In this document: one piece after another, positions 15,396 to 23,251 of the stretch
How positions within the stretch are numbered: position 1 is the first letter of the stretch
Layout of the letters: every line of letters starts with the position of its first letter
NCBI RefSeq assembly: GCF_000281065.1
Contig: NZ_AKKK01000039.1
Span: 62,001 to 126,000, forward strand
Source of the DNA: Arthrobacter sp. M2012083
GTDB taxonomy: Bacteria; Actinomycetota; Actinomycetes; Actinomycetales; Micrococcaceae
DNA length: 64,000 nt
Reading direction: 5' to 3'
The notes under the pieces: model-generated
The model's input: only the letters and a program-made list of their open reading frames with translations
Told to the model about the DNA's origin: nothing
The model's database searches: none
Program-made: the position numbers and the translations under genes

Positions 15396-16210
15396 TAGAC
15401 GGCCCCGCTTTCTACGGCCGGCAGATGAGCCTCCGGCAGCTGAATCGCACCAAGCGCCCGGCTTACGGTTGCGGCAGCAGATTGGACCATCGCGACGGGG
15501 TCGTAGTCGCTGTGGAACACCCTGTGGGTTTGGCCACTGATGGACAGCGCTCCTACAACGGCACCAGTGTGGTTGAAGATTGGCGCACCAACGCCGCCAA
15601 TCCCCTGACCCCAATCGCTGTGCGCCACTGCAACGCCGGCGGACGCCGTTTCCGCTAGGAGTCGGCGAAGTTCCTCTGCGTTATGGGCCACCGGGCCGAA
15701 CAGTTCATCCTCAGGCAGGTCCCTCAAATAGCATTGGACCACCTCGGGGATTTCGAAGGCGAGGATAGCCCTGGGCGCGGCCCCCTGGCCCAAGGGCATG
15801 GACTCGCCCAATCTAAGGTTGTGGATCTGGACATCCAGGCCATCGATTCGGTCAATGCACACGGCCCGGAGGCCGCGCCTGATGCACAGGAACGATGTCT
15901 GGCCAGTGGCAGCGTGCAACCTCTCAAGCTCTGGCCGCGCCAGGTCCCTCAGGTCCAGCTGGGCTTCCAGCTTTGCTCCGAGCCGAACAAAATCGAGGCC
16001 GAGCCGGGTCTTGCCGCGGCGCGACCCATCCTCCACCCAGCCGATCGCCTGGAGCGTCGAGAGCAGCCTGTAGAGGGAGCTTGCGGGTTCAGCTGTGCGC
16101 TCAGCGAGTTCGCTCACGGTCAGCTCGCCTGCCTCAGCGATCGCGCGAAGGACTGCCGCAGATTTGGTCACGAGGTTCATTCCACCGCTGGGATCCGTTG
16201 CTTCCGTCAT
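15395..16210 (-). CDS. IclR-family transcriptional regulator (first of tandem pair)
   Basis: A 271-residue IclR protein: HTH at about residues 12-75 (VLRAIAEAGELTVSELAERTAEPASSLYRLLSTLQ), wing (GKTRLGLDF), then the GAF-like effector domain with TGQTSFLCIRRGLRAVCIDRI, PLGQGAAPRAILAFE and GVGAPIFNHTGAVVGALSISG. Identity to the second IclR protein appears low, so this is not a recent duplication. It is divergent from the zinc alcohol dehydrogenase at 16385, with an inverted repeat between, and is the best candidate regulator of that cluster. Effector unknown; related proteins sense sugar acids or aromatic acids. Confidence 0.88.
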   Translation of the reverse strand: MTEATDPSGGMNLVTKSAAVLRAIAEAGELTVSELAERTAEPASSLYRLLSTLQAIGWVEDGSRRGKTRLGLDFVRLGAKLEAQLDLRDLARPELERLHAATGQTSFLCIRRGLRAVCIDRIDGLDVQIHNLRLGESMPLGQGAAPRAILAFEIPEVVQCYLRDLPEDELFGPVAHNAEELRRLLAETASAGVAVAHSDWGQGIGGVGAPIFNHTGAVVGALSISGQTHRVFHSDYDPVAMVQSAAATVSRALGAIQLPEAHLPAVESGAV

Positions 16211-16297
16211 TGGAACCTCTCACCTAGCGGACACACATCATGACTCACGATACGTAAGGCCCATGACCAATGCAACAACGGCGTCGCCAACAGATAT

Positions 16298-16334
16298 TTA
16301 TCAACCAGTGGAACTTATGTCCGCCAGTTGATAA
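16298..16334. promoter_or_regulatory. candidate IclR operator (wide inverted repeat)
   Basis: TTATCAAC (16298-16305) is the exact reverse complement of GTTGATAA (16327-16334), with the arms about 29 bp apart centre to centre; the inner CAGTGG/CCGCCAG segments are partly symmetric too. It lies between the divergent IclR gene and the dehydrogenase gene. Confidence 0.5.
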
Positions 16335-16384
16335 CTTGAAGGGAAGTGGTCAAGAACCATGCCGTGCACCCGAAGGAGCAGTCG

Positions 16385-17431
16385 ATGACGACACCAACCA
16401 TTGAAACCATCCCGGATATCCGGGCAGCCGTCCTCAAGGCCCCAGAGCAGTTCGGCACGCAGCGACTACGGCGCCCGGAGGCAGGGCCGGGCGAAGTTCT
16501 TGTTCGGGTCTCATTCACCGGCATCTGCGGCTCGGACTTCCCCATTGTGAGCGGCACCCACCCCCGAGCTACTCTTCCACTGGTGATGGGGCACGAAATT
16601 ACCGGCACCATTGAGAATCCAGGGGACAGCGGACTGACTGAGGGCGCCACGGTGGCCGTCAACCCCCTCCTGCCCTGCGACACCTGCGGCGCCTGCCGGA
16701 AGGAACTGTGGCACGTCTGCAGAAACCTGAGGCTGCTTGGCATCGATACGCCCGGATCCATGGCGGAATTGATCGCCGTACCTGCCGCGAACGTCATTCC
16801 CTTCTCCGAAAATGTCCCCGCCAAGGAAGCAGCCCTGGCCGAGCCGCTCGCAGTAGCAGTTCACGCCATTCGGAGGGCCAGGCTCGCAGCAGGCGAGCGC
16901 GTGCTGATCTTCGGCGCAGGACCCATCGGAATCCTGGTTGCGCTGGCCGCCCGTCACGCAGGTGCGGCTGACGTTGCTGTCGTGGAGCCAAGCGAACGAC
17001 GCCGGGAAGTAGTTGAGGCGCTCGGCCTCCGGGCGCTCGGGCCAAGTGACATCCCGGTAGCCAAGGAGCATGGCGAGACCGCCACCGACGTTGTCTTCGA
17101 TTGCGCAGGGCATCACAGCGTCACGCCCCTTCTAACCAAGGTGGCGCCAGTGCGGGGGCGGATTGTGATTGTGGCCGTGCACCACGGATCGGCCGAGGTG
17201 GACCTGCGCGAGCTCGCCTTTGCCGAACAGGAAATCATCGGGGTGCGCGTCTACGAGTCCGCAGACTTCGCCGAGTCCGTACGGCTGATCAGCCACCATG
17301 AACTTCCACTGGCAGGAATTCCGATCTCTGAATACCCCCTGGAATCGGTGGAAGAGGCTTTTGCCGAGGCGCGGTCAGGCACTGGAGCTGTGAAGATCCT
17401 TGTGCGAAGCCTGCCCCAACCCCTGCATTAA
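16385..17431 (+). CDS. zinc-dependent medium-chain alcohol/polyol dehydrogenase
   Basis: A 348-residue MDR enzyme. The catalytic-zinc residues are visible in TGICGSD (Cys) and VMGHE (His, Glu); the structural-zinc cysteines occur in LPCDTCGACRKELWHVC; the cofactor-binding GAGPIG begins at about residue 178. It would oxidise a secondary alcohol of a polyol or sugar with NAD(P). ATG 16385 is preceded by AAGGAG; an upstream in-frame start at 16346 would add 13 residues without family similarity. It is the first gene rightward of the IclR pair and probably belongs to the same pathway as the transketolase genes that follow. Substrate not determined. Confidence 0.87.
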   Translation: MTTPTIETIPDIRAAVLKAPEQFGTQRLRRPEAGPGEVLVRVSFTGICGSDFPIVSGTHPRATLPLVMGHEITGTIENPGDSGLTEGATVAVNPLLPCDTCGACRKELWHVCRNLRLLGIDTPGSMAELIAVPAANVIPFSENVPAKEAALAEPLAVAVHAIRRARLAAGERVLIFGAGPIGILVALAARHAGAADVAVVEPSERRREVVEALGLRALGPSDIPVAKEHGETATDVVFDCAGHHSVTPLLTKVAPVRGRIVIVAVHHGSAEVDLRELAFAEQEIIGVRVYESADFAESVRLISHHELPLAGIPISEYPLESVEEAFAEARSGTGAVKILVRSLPQPLH

Positions 17432-17443
17432 TTATCATTTTCT

Positions 17444-17456
17444 GGACAAATTGTCC
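17444..17456. promoter_or_regulatory. palindrome upstream of transketolase genes
   Basis: GGACAA-A-TTGTCC is a perfect 6-bp inverted repeat with one central base, 56 bp before the ATG at 17513. It is separate in sequence from the repeat at 16298-16334, so the transketolase transcript may have its own control. Confidence 0.5.
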
Positions 17457-17512
17457 GTATCACGGCAATAATGGGCGGTAGACCTGCTGACACGATCGAT
17501 GAGGACAATGTC

Positions 17513-18406
17513 ATGTCAAGAACGCAAGCAACCAAGACCGGAACGGCCGAACTCCAGAGGCTTGCAGCCGCTGGCCGCTGGCACGTCATCAAGACCGTGG
17601 CAGATGCCAAAGCCGGCCACATCGGCGGCCCGCTGTCTGCAATGGACCTGCTGGTTTCCCTGTACTTCAACGAACTTTCTGTTGACCCCGGGAATCCGCA
17701 GGACCCCGCCCGAGACCGTTTCATCCTCTCCAAAGGACATTGCGCCATTGGCCTGTATTCGGTCCTGGCACTCCGCGGCTACTTCCCTGTGGAGGAACTG
17801 GCCACTTTCGATCAGGGCGGATCGCGGCTTCAAGGCCACCCGGACATGAAGCTCACCCCCGGCGTGGACAGCTCCAGCGGTTCCCTGGGCCAGGGTCTAT
17901 CGGCCGGAGCCGGCATGGCAATGGCCGCCAAGCAACTCGGAACGGACTTCCACACGTGGGTCATGTTGGGCGACGGCGAACTCGAAGAGGGAATGGTGTG
18001 GGAGGCAGTCCACACGGCACGTCGCTTCAAGCTTGACAATCTCACGGCGGTCATCGACCTCAACGGACTTCAGCAGTATGGATGGCCCGTCTCCGAAGAC
18101 GATGACCGGTTCGACCGCTCAAACCCGTGGTCCGGCGTAGACCTCAGCGGAGTCTTCACGTGCTTTGGCTGGAACGTCATCAGCATCGACGGGCACGACT
18201 TCGACGCAATTCACGACGCCTTTGACCGCGTCCGTGAGCAACGGGGTTCAGGAAAGCCAACCGTCATCTTAGCCAAGACCACCAAAGGCAAGGGCGTGTC
18301 CTTTACCGAGGGCACCTACAAGTGGCACAACGGCATTGCCACACCGGAACAACTGGCCAGCGCAGCCGCTGAACTCGGCCAGGTTTTCGAAGGAGAAGCA
18401 AAGTGA
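17513..18406 (+). CDS. transketolase, N-terminal (TPP-binding) subunit
   Basis: A 297-residue protein equal to the first third of a full transketolase. It holds SKGHCAIGLYSVLALRGY, DSSSGSLGQGLSAGAGMA, and the TPP/Mg motif GDGELEEGMVWEA. ATG 17513 has GAGGA 7 bases upstream; a frame-open ATG at 17471 is less likely. The GTG of the C-terminal subunit overlaps its TGA (GTGA), so the halves are made in equal amounts and must associate. Split transketolases work in ordinary pentose phosphate metabolism in some bacteria, but also occur as specialised enzymes in catabolic clusters for unusual sugars; the dehydrogenases around it favour the latter. Confidence 0.92.
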   Translation: MSRTQATKTGTAELQRLAAAGRWHVIKTVADAKAGHIGGPLSAMDLLVSLYFNELSVDPGNPQDPARDRFILSKGHCAIGLYSVLALRGYFPVEELATFDQGGSRLQGHPDMKLTPGVDSSSGSLGQGLSAGAGMAMAAKQLGTDFHTWVMLGDGELEEGMVWEAVHTARRFKLDNLTAVIDLNGLQQYGWPVSEDDDRFDRSNPWSGVDLSGVFTCFGWNVISIDGHDFDAIHDAFDRVREQRGSGKPTVILAKTTKGKGVSFTEGTYKWHNGIATPEQLASAAAELGQVFEGEAK

Positions 18407-19335
18407 AGGCGCAACGCGACGTATGGGGCCAGACCCTTGTAGATCTTGCCAGGACGGACAGCCGGGTTGCAGTGGTCGACGGCGATCTTGCCACGTCCAC
18501 CAAAGCTGACCTGTTCGCCGACGCGTTCCCGGACCGGTTCTTCGAAATCGGCATCGCGGAGCAGAACATGGTGGGCGTTGCCTTTGGCCTGTCCACTCTG
18601 GGTTTCCGTCCATGGCTATCCACCTTTGGGGTATTCCTAACCCACCGCGCTCTGGACCCCATCCGCATGCTGGTCTCCCAGACCGGAGCACCCGTCAAGA
18701 TCGCCGCCTCCTATTCCGGCCTCCTCAACGGCAGCAGCGGGAAGACCCATCAGGACATTGAGGACCTGGCCATCATGCGTGCAATGCCGGGCATGACCGT
18801 GATCGCCCCGGCCGACGCAATAGAAGCCGAAGCAGCTATCCGATGGGCGGCAGACCACGACGGTCCCGTCTACCTGCGGTTGGCACGGGACGCCGTTTCC
18901 GACATTTTCAGTCCGGGCCATGCATTCACGCCGGGAACAGTACATGTATTACGCGAGGGCAATGACGCACTTCTGGTTTCCACAGGTGTCCAGAGTTCGC
19001 GTGTCATGGATGCTGCAGCTCTGCTCGCCGAAGAAGGAATCGAAGCCCGGGTGGTTCACGTTCCCTGCCTCAAACCCGTGGATGAAGCTGCTCTGCTATC
19101 TGCCCTCTCAGGCCCTGCACCAATCTTCACTATCGAAGAACACAGCATTATTGGAGGACTGGGCGGGCTGGTAAGTGAGCTGGTTACCAGCACCACGCTG
19201 GGCAAAACGGTCACTCGGCTGGGACTTGCGGACGCATGGTCCGAGTCCGCTCCCAACAGCTACCTGTTGGACAAATACGGGCTCTCGCCCGCCCGCGTAG
19301 CCGGCCAGGTCCGGCACGCGCTGGCCGACGACTAG
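18403..19335 (+). CDS. transketolase, C-terminal (pyrimidine-binding) subunit
   Basis: A 310-residue protein covering the pyrimidine-binding and C-terminal domains. Key blocks are DRFFEIGIAEQNMVGVAFGLS with the catalytic glutamate that activates TPP, the SYSGLLNGSSGKTHQDIEDLAIMRAMPGM block with conserved His, and the C-terminal Rossmann-like domain (ALLVSTGVQSSRVMDAAALLAEEGIEARVVHVPCLKP). It starts at GTG 18403 within the stop of the N-terminal subunit gene. Together they transfer a two-carbon ketol unit between sugar phosphates. The next genes are a truncated kinase and an SDR on the same strand. Confidence 0.92.
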   Translation: MKAQRDVWGQTLVDLARTDSRVAVVDGDLATSTKADLFADAFPDRFFEIGIAEQNMVGVAFGLSTLGFRPWLSTFGVFLTHRALDPIRMLVSQTGAPVKIAASYSGLLNGSSGKTHQDIEDLAIMRAMPGMTVIAPADAIEAEAAIRWAADHDGPVYLRLARDAVSDIFSPGHAFTPGTVHVLREGNDALLVSTGVQSSRVMDAAALLAEEGIEARVVHVPCLKPVDEAALLSALSGPAPIFTIEEHSIIGGLGGLVSELVTSTTLGKTVTRLGLADAWSESAPNSYLLDKYGLSPARVAGQVRHALADD

Positions 19336-19352
19336 GCGAGGGCGCTGATCCC

Positions 19353-19742
19353 ATGAGCAGCCTCACCCACAGAGTCCAAGCAGCACGGTCCCTCGGCGAC
19401 GCGGGCACCGGCACCGTGCTGGCCAGCATGGGCGGAGATGGACTCATCGGGCTAGGCCCGGATGGCGTCCTGTGGGCCCGGGCGCCACAGACCCCCGTGG
19501 TCAATACCACAGGTGCTGGCGACGCAGCACTTGCCGGATTCCTCAGCGAAACCTCCCTCGACCCCGGAGGGCCCACCGGAGCACATCATCGTAGATCAGC
19601 CTTCACCGAAGCGCTGGCGCGTTCCGCTGCCTGGGGCGCGCTCGCCGTCGGGCGTTCCACCACAGCCTTGGGCAGCCTCGAGGGAGCGCCGGACGTCACC
19701 TTCCAAGAGCCTGATCCAACCTTCCGCCTCAGCAAGCTCTGA
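19353..19742 (+). pseudogene. truncated PfkB-family carbohydrate kinase (C-terminal third only)
   Basis: The frame encodes 129 residues matching only the C-terminal part of a PfkB sugar kinase, closest in style to 1-phosphofructokinase: TVLASMGGDGLIGL, then the anion-hole and catalytic-base motif NTTGAGDAALAGFL, then a helical tail. The roughly 180-residue N-terminal substrate-binding part is absent; only 17 bases separate it from the transketolase stop, and none of the preceding frames shows kinase sequence. The catalytic GAGD is intact, but without the lid and substrate-binding domain the product should be inactive. It looks like the remains of an operon kinase lost by deletion. Upstream ATG 19353 is only a nominal start. 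Confidence 0.72.
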
Positions 19743-19770
19743 GGCACAAAACCTAGCAAGGGAGCATCTC

Positions 19771-20538
19771 ATGAACGCACAACAGACGGCCCTGATCACT
19801 GGCGGGGCACAAGGAATCGGCGCCAAGGTGGCACATACTCTGGCAAACCGCGGCTGGCGGGTCCTCGTGGCCGATCTCAACGAGGGGCCGGCCAAAGACC
19901 TGGCAGAAGAACTCAATTCCTTTTCTCCCGCGGCCTCCCCCCACCTTGGGTTCGGCGTCGACGTGGCTGACGAGATCAGCGTCCAAGCCCTCCTTGGTGC
20001 CGTCGCGGGCGAAACGGACCGGCTGGACGGTTTGGTGAACTGCGCCGGAAACATCCTTCGCCAGCCTGCCGAGGAGCTGGACATCGCACAATGGCGGCGT
20101 CTGCTGGACATTCATCTGACGGGTTCAATGCTCACGGCAAAGGCGGCTTTTCCACTCCTCAAATCGAGCCGTGGCTCTATTGTGAACATCGCGTCAGTAG
20201 GGTCCACCTTTGGCTTGCCGGGGAGATCTGCCTATGCCACCGCCAAGACCGGGATGCTGGGACTGACCAGGACCTTGGCCGTTGAATGGGGCGTCCATAA
20301 GATACGCGTCAATGCAGTCGCTCCCGGTTACGTAAATACGGAGATGGTGCGTAGCGGCTTGCGCAACGGCACATTGAACCAAGAGGTTCTCTTGGGACGG
20401 ACTCCCCTCGGGAGGCTTGCCGAGCCGGAAGAAATCGCGAACGTGATCGCTTTCCTGCTCTCCCCGGACGCGTCGTTCATCCACGGCGAGGTCATTAAGA
20501 TCGACGGCGGACTCACCATCGACGGCACGTTCAGTTAG
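19771..20538 (+). CDS. short-chain dehydrogenase/reductase (SDR)
   Basis: A 255-residue classical SDR: cofactor motif TGGAQGIG (about residues 9-16), NCAGN, the catalytic serine in NIASVGS, YxxxK in SAYATAKTG, and the C-terminal GEVIKIDGG. The acidic residue after strand 2 (VADLNEG) favours NAD. It starts at ATG 19771 with AAGGGAG upstream and ends the transketolase transcript at a strong terminator. With neighbouring dehydrogenases it likely oxidises a polyol or sugar to a keto compound that feeds the transketolase; the substrate is unknown. Confidence 0.88.
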   Translation: MNAQQTALITGGAQGIGAKVAHTLANRGWRVLVADLNEGPAKDLAEELNSFSPAASPHLGFGVDVADEISVQALLGAVAGETDRLDGLVNCAGNILRQPAEELDIAQWRRLLDIHLTGSMLTAKAAFPLLKSSRGSIVNIASVGSTFGLPGRSAYATAKTGMLGLTRTLAVEWGVHKIRVNAVAPGYVNTEMVRSGLRNGTLNQEVLLGRTPLGRLAEPEEIANVIAFLLSPDASFIHGEVIKIDGGLTIDGTFS

Positions 20539-20556
20539 CAGCCACACACCAAGGAA

Positions 20557-20586
20557 GGGCGGCCGGAACATTCCGGCCGCCCTTTT
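20557..20586 (+). terminator. rho-independent terminator after SDR
   Basis: GGGCGGCCGGAA, loop CA, TTCCGGCCGCCC, then TTTT: a perfect 12-bp stem with a short T-run, 18 bases after the SDR stop and just before the end of the convergent dehydrogenase gene at 20604. Confidence 0.9.
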
Positions 20587-20603
20587 GCTGCGTTCACGAG
20601 GCA

Positions 20604-21620
20604 TCAGGGTTCGACGGCGATCTTCGGCGCAGCGCCCCGGCCCACCTTGTCGAAGGCAACGGCTATGTTGCTGAGCGGCACCGTCTCAACCAGCAGCTCC
20701 CCCAACCCGGGATATGTCTGGAGGATGTCCAGTGCCAGCCCGTAGTCCGGGCGGTGCGAGCTGTAGCTGGTGATGATGTCCAGTTCCTTCCGCACGGCAT
20801 CGTTGGCTGCCAACACCGGCGGCGCTCCATACAGTGCCACCACCACCAACCGCCCTTGGACAGGAAGCCCACGGACAGCATCGGCCAAGGCCGCGGAGGC
20901 TCCGGCAGCTTCGATCCACACGTTTGGCTTGAAACCGGGGGGAACGGTATCCACCAGGTCCAGCCCCAGCTGTTCGGCGAGACCGGCCCGTGCTGCCACG
21001 TCTTGGGTCATCCCCTTGAGCACCACACGGGCACCGAGATACTGGCAGACCACTGCAGACAGGATCCCGATGGTGCCGGGACCACTGACAACTACGGTGT
21101 CCTCGGCTGTCACGCGCCCACGGCTTGCAACCGCCCTTGCGGCAACCGAGAGAGGTTCTGTCAGCACCGCCGTCCGGGCTGGCACAGCGTCGGGTACGGC
21201 CAGCAACTGGGATGCGGGGATGCGAACGAAACGTGCGGCGCCCCCGTCGCGCGTCAGGCCCAAAGTGACCTTATCCGGGCAGCCGTTCGCGTAGTCAGCC
21301 GTACAAGCGGCGCAGTCCCCGCAGCCGGACTGGGCGATGGCCACCACGCGGGTCCCTGGCTTCAGGCCGCCGGGGTCCTCGCTCTGGACGATCGTCCCCA
21401 CAATCTCGTGGCCCAGAACGGTACCGCACGGAACCCAGCCGTACCCATCGTCGCCGTTCCAGATGTGGAGATCGGACCCGCACAAACCACAGTATTCCGT
21501 TGCTACGAGCACTTCGCCGGCTCGAAGCCGCGGGGTTTCCTGCATTCTGATCTCGATGCTCCGCTTATCCATCGAAGAGCGGACAGCCGCGGCTGCGGTC
21601 GCGGGGAGGGTGGTAATCAT
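20604..21620 (-). CDS. zinc-dependent medium-chain dehydrogenase
   Basis: A 338-residue MDR enzyme. CGLCGSDLHIW and LGHEIVG provide the catalytic-zinc Cys and His-Glu; CGDCAACTADYANGC gives the four structural-zinc cysteines; the nucleotide motif is GPGTIG, a mild change from GxGxxG. The frame stays open far upstream to 22289 across the transporter gene, but the real start is ATG 21618-21620 (MITTLPATAAAAV), with AAGGA close upstream. It follows the MHS-type transporter on the same strand, separated by a 15-bp hairpin, so it probably acts on the compound imported by it. Confidence 0.86.
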   Translation of the reverse strand: MITTLPATAAAAVRSSMDKRSIEIRMQETPRLRAGEVLVATEYCGLCGSDLHIWNGDDGYGWVPCGTVLGHEIVGTIVQSEDPGGLKPGTRVVAIAQSGCGDCAACTADYANGCPDKVTLGLTRDGGAARFVRIPASQLLAVPDAVPARTAVLTEPLSVAARAVASRGRVTAEDTVVVSGPGTIGILSAVVCQYLGARVVLKGMTQDVAARAGLAEQLGLDLVDTVPPGFKPNVWIEAAGASAALADAVRGLPVQGRLVVVALYGAPPVLAANDAVRKELDIITSYSSHRPDYGLALDILQTYPGLGELLVETVPLSNIAVAFDKVGRGAAPKIAVEP

Positions 21621-21638
21621 GATGATTCCTTCCGGATA

Positions 21639-21680
21639 CGGCAGTTCCCGGCGTGCCAGTGGCGCCGCCGGGAACTGCCG
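21639..21680 (-). promoter_or_regulatory. 15-bp perfect hairpin between transporter and dehydrogenase genes
   Basis: CGGCAGTTCCCGGCG (21639-21653) pairs exactly with 21666-21680, leaving a 12-nt loop. There is no T-run. It lies between two same-strand genes and could partly terminate transcription or protect the upstream mRNA end, giving different expression of the transporter and dehydrogenase. Confidence 0.6.
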
Positions 21681-21694
21681 TGATGTGGGCAGTA

Positions 21695-22996
21695 CTAGAT
21701 TTGATCCAGGGGAACGCCGGTGTTGTTCTTCCACTTCAGGACCACAACACTGGATACCGCCGCAACTGCGATGACATAGAGGTTGAAGATCCAGCCACTG
21801 CCAATCGAGTAAAGCCAAGTGCTGAGGTAGGACGCCGTACCGCCACAGACAGCCACGCCGAGGGAGATGGAAACGCCAAAGATCCTGGTGCGGTAACGGG
21901 TGGGAATCTGTTCTGAAATCGCTGCCGGCTTGGAACCTGTAATAAAGGCGACCAGCAACAGTCCTGCTGTCTGGGCAACAAGCAACGTCCATGGCTCGCT
22001 GGTCATCAGGCCCCAGAGCGGGAATACCGTGGCTGCGATACCCACCAGCGAGATAAGGGTTGTGATCTTCCTTCCCCAGTGATCGGAGATCCAGCCGGAG
22101 ACCGGGAGGAAAGCGATATAGACCACCTGTGCTATCACGCTCATCACGAACGCCTGGCCCGGATCCATGCCCCTGACGCCGATTGCATAGATAGCTGCCG
22201 AGGTGACCCACGTGTAGTACGTGAGCGTAGATCCAGCCTCGTAGAGGAACAACTTCACGCCTGCGGCAAATACCTGCTTCTTGCTCCACGGGGGCGCAGC
22301 GCTGCCAGCCTGGGCAACGGCCACATGCTCACTTTCCATCATGCCGCGGCGCAACCACAGTGCAGCCACAGCCAGCAGCGCACCGGCTGCGAAGGGAATT
22401 CGCCAGCCCCATTCCATCATTTCCGACTTGCTGATCAGGCCGGTCAGTACCGCCATGAAAAGCGTCGCCAGGAGGGATCCTGACCCCACTGCGATGAAGA
22501 CCGTGCTTGACCACAGACCGCGGCGCTTGGCCGGGGCGATTTCAGCGATGTACGCGTAAGACGTCGTCGACTCACCGCCGTGCGCAAAGCCCTGAATCAA
22601 TCGGGCCAGCAGAAGGAGGAGAGATGCCCAACTGCCGATTGCCGCGTACGAGGGAATGAGGGCGATCCCCAGGCTCGCGCCCGCCATGAGGAACATCGTG
22701 GTCAGCAGGACAGTGCGTCGCCCGAGTTTGTCAGCCAGAGGACCGAACACCAGCCCGCCAATGGGACGCATCAGGAAACCGACGGCGAACACGGCCAGCG
22801 TGCTCAGCAGCGCAGACATAGGGTTGCTGGAGTTGAAGAGGCTGCCGGCGATGTAGACCGAGGCGACGGTATAGATGGTCCAGTCAAACCATTCCAGCAA
22901 GTTTCCTACGCCCGTGGCGAGCAGGGATTTGCGTTGTAGGCGCAACCGTTCCGGGCTGCTTTTCGGTTGGGCTGTGTTCTGCTCAACAATCGTCAT
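21695..22996 (-). CDS. MFS transporter, metabolite:H+ symporter (MHS) type
   Basis: A 433-residue, 12-helix transporter of the ProP/KgtP/ShiA branch. Diagnostic features are the N-terminal GNLLEWFDWTIYTVAS, the loop motif GPLADKLGRRTVLL, and LARLIQGFAHGGESTTSYAYIAEIAPAKRRG after TM4. These proteins take up organic acids, betaines or similar solutes with protons. ATG 22994-22996 is chosen; an open frame reaches 23128 but carries no family sequence. It is first in a unit with the dehydrogenase at 20604 and divergent from the SDR at 23252. Substrate probably an acid or polar metabolite linked to the surrounding dehydrogenases. Confidence 0.88.
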   Translation of the reverse strand: MTIVEQNTAQPKSSPERLRLQRKSLLATGVGNLLEWFDWTIYTVASVYIAGSLFNSSNPMSALLSTLAVFAVGFLMRPIGGLVFGPLADKLGRRTVLLTTMFLMAGASLGIALIPSYAAIGSWASLLLLLARLIQGFAHGGESTTSYAYIAEIAPAKRRGLWSSTVFIAVGSGSLLATLFMAVLTGLISKSEMMEWGWRIPFAAGALLAVAALWLRRGMMESEHVAVAQAGSAAPPWSKKQVFAAGVKLFLYEAGSTLTYYTWVTSAAIYAIGVRGMDPGQAFVMSVIAQVVYIAFLPVSGWISDHWGRKITTLISLVGIAATVFPLWGLMTSEPWTLLVAQTAGLLLVAFITGSKPAAISEQIPTRYRTRIFGVSISLGVAVCGGTASYLSTWLYSIGSGWIFNLYVIAVAAVSSVVVLKWKNNTGVPLDQI

Positions 22997-23251
22997 TGAA
23001 TGCTCCCGTGTTGGGAAGCCACACTCTGTGGCTTGACTCGGTTGTGACCAGGGCCAGTGCGAAGCTACGCCATATAGCAAGATTCGCAAGGTGGCCTGGT
23101 TGTGCGCCGGAAGGCCCACGTTCTGCACCCAACACCATCATGCGGACAAAGTGTCTGTCAAGTGATAATTTGGTTCTTGGGCGGAATCAACACGAGAAAG
23201 CCGCGCCACCCTGAACGGAACATTGCCGGTAGTCCCGGCAGAGGAGGAACG

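Noticed and set aside
16385..20538. Sulfo-transketolase (sulfoquinovose) or apiose pathway
   Set aside because: Only the split transketolase is shared; no sulfosugar isomerase, sulfonate exporter, apiose isomerase or apulose kinase gene is present, so the label is not supported.
20604..22289. A single 561-codon frame covering the dehydrogenase and the end of the MHS transporter
   Set aside because: The upstream half is a shadow frame of the transporter gene; the dehydrogenase starts at 21620 with a good ribosome binding site.
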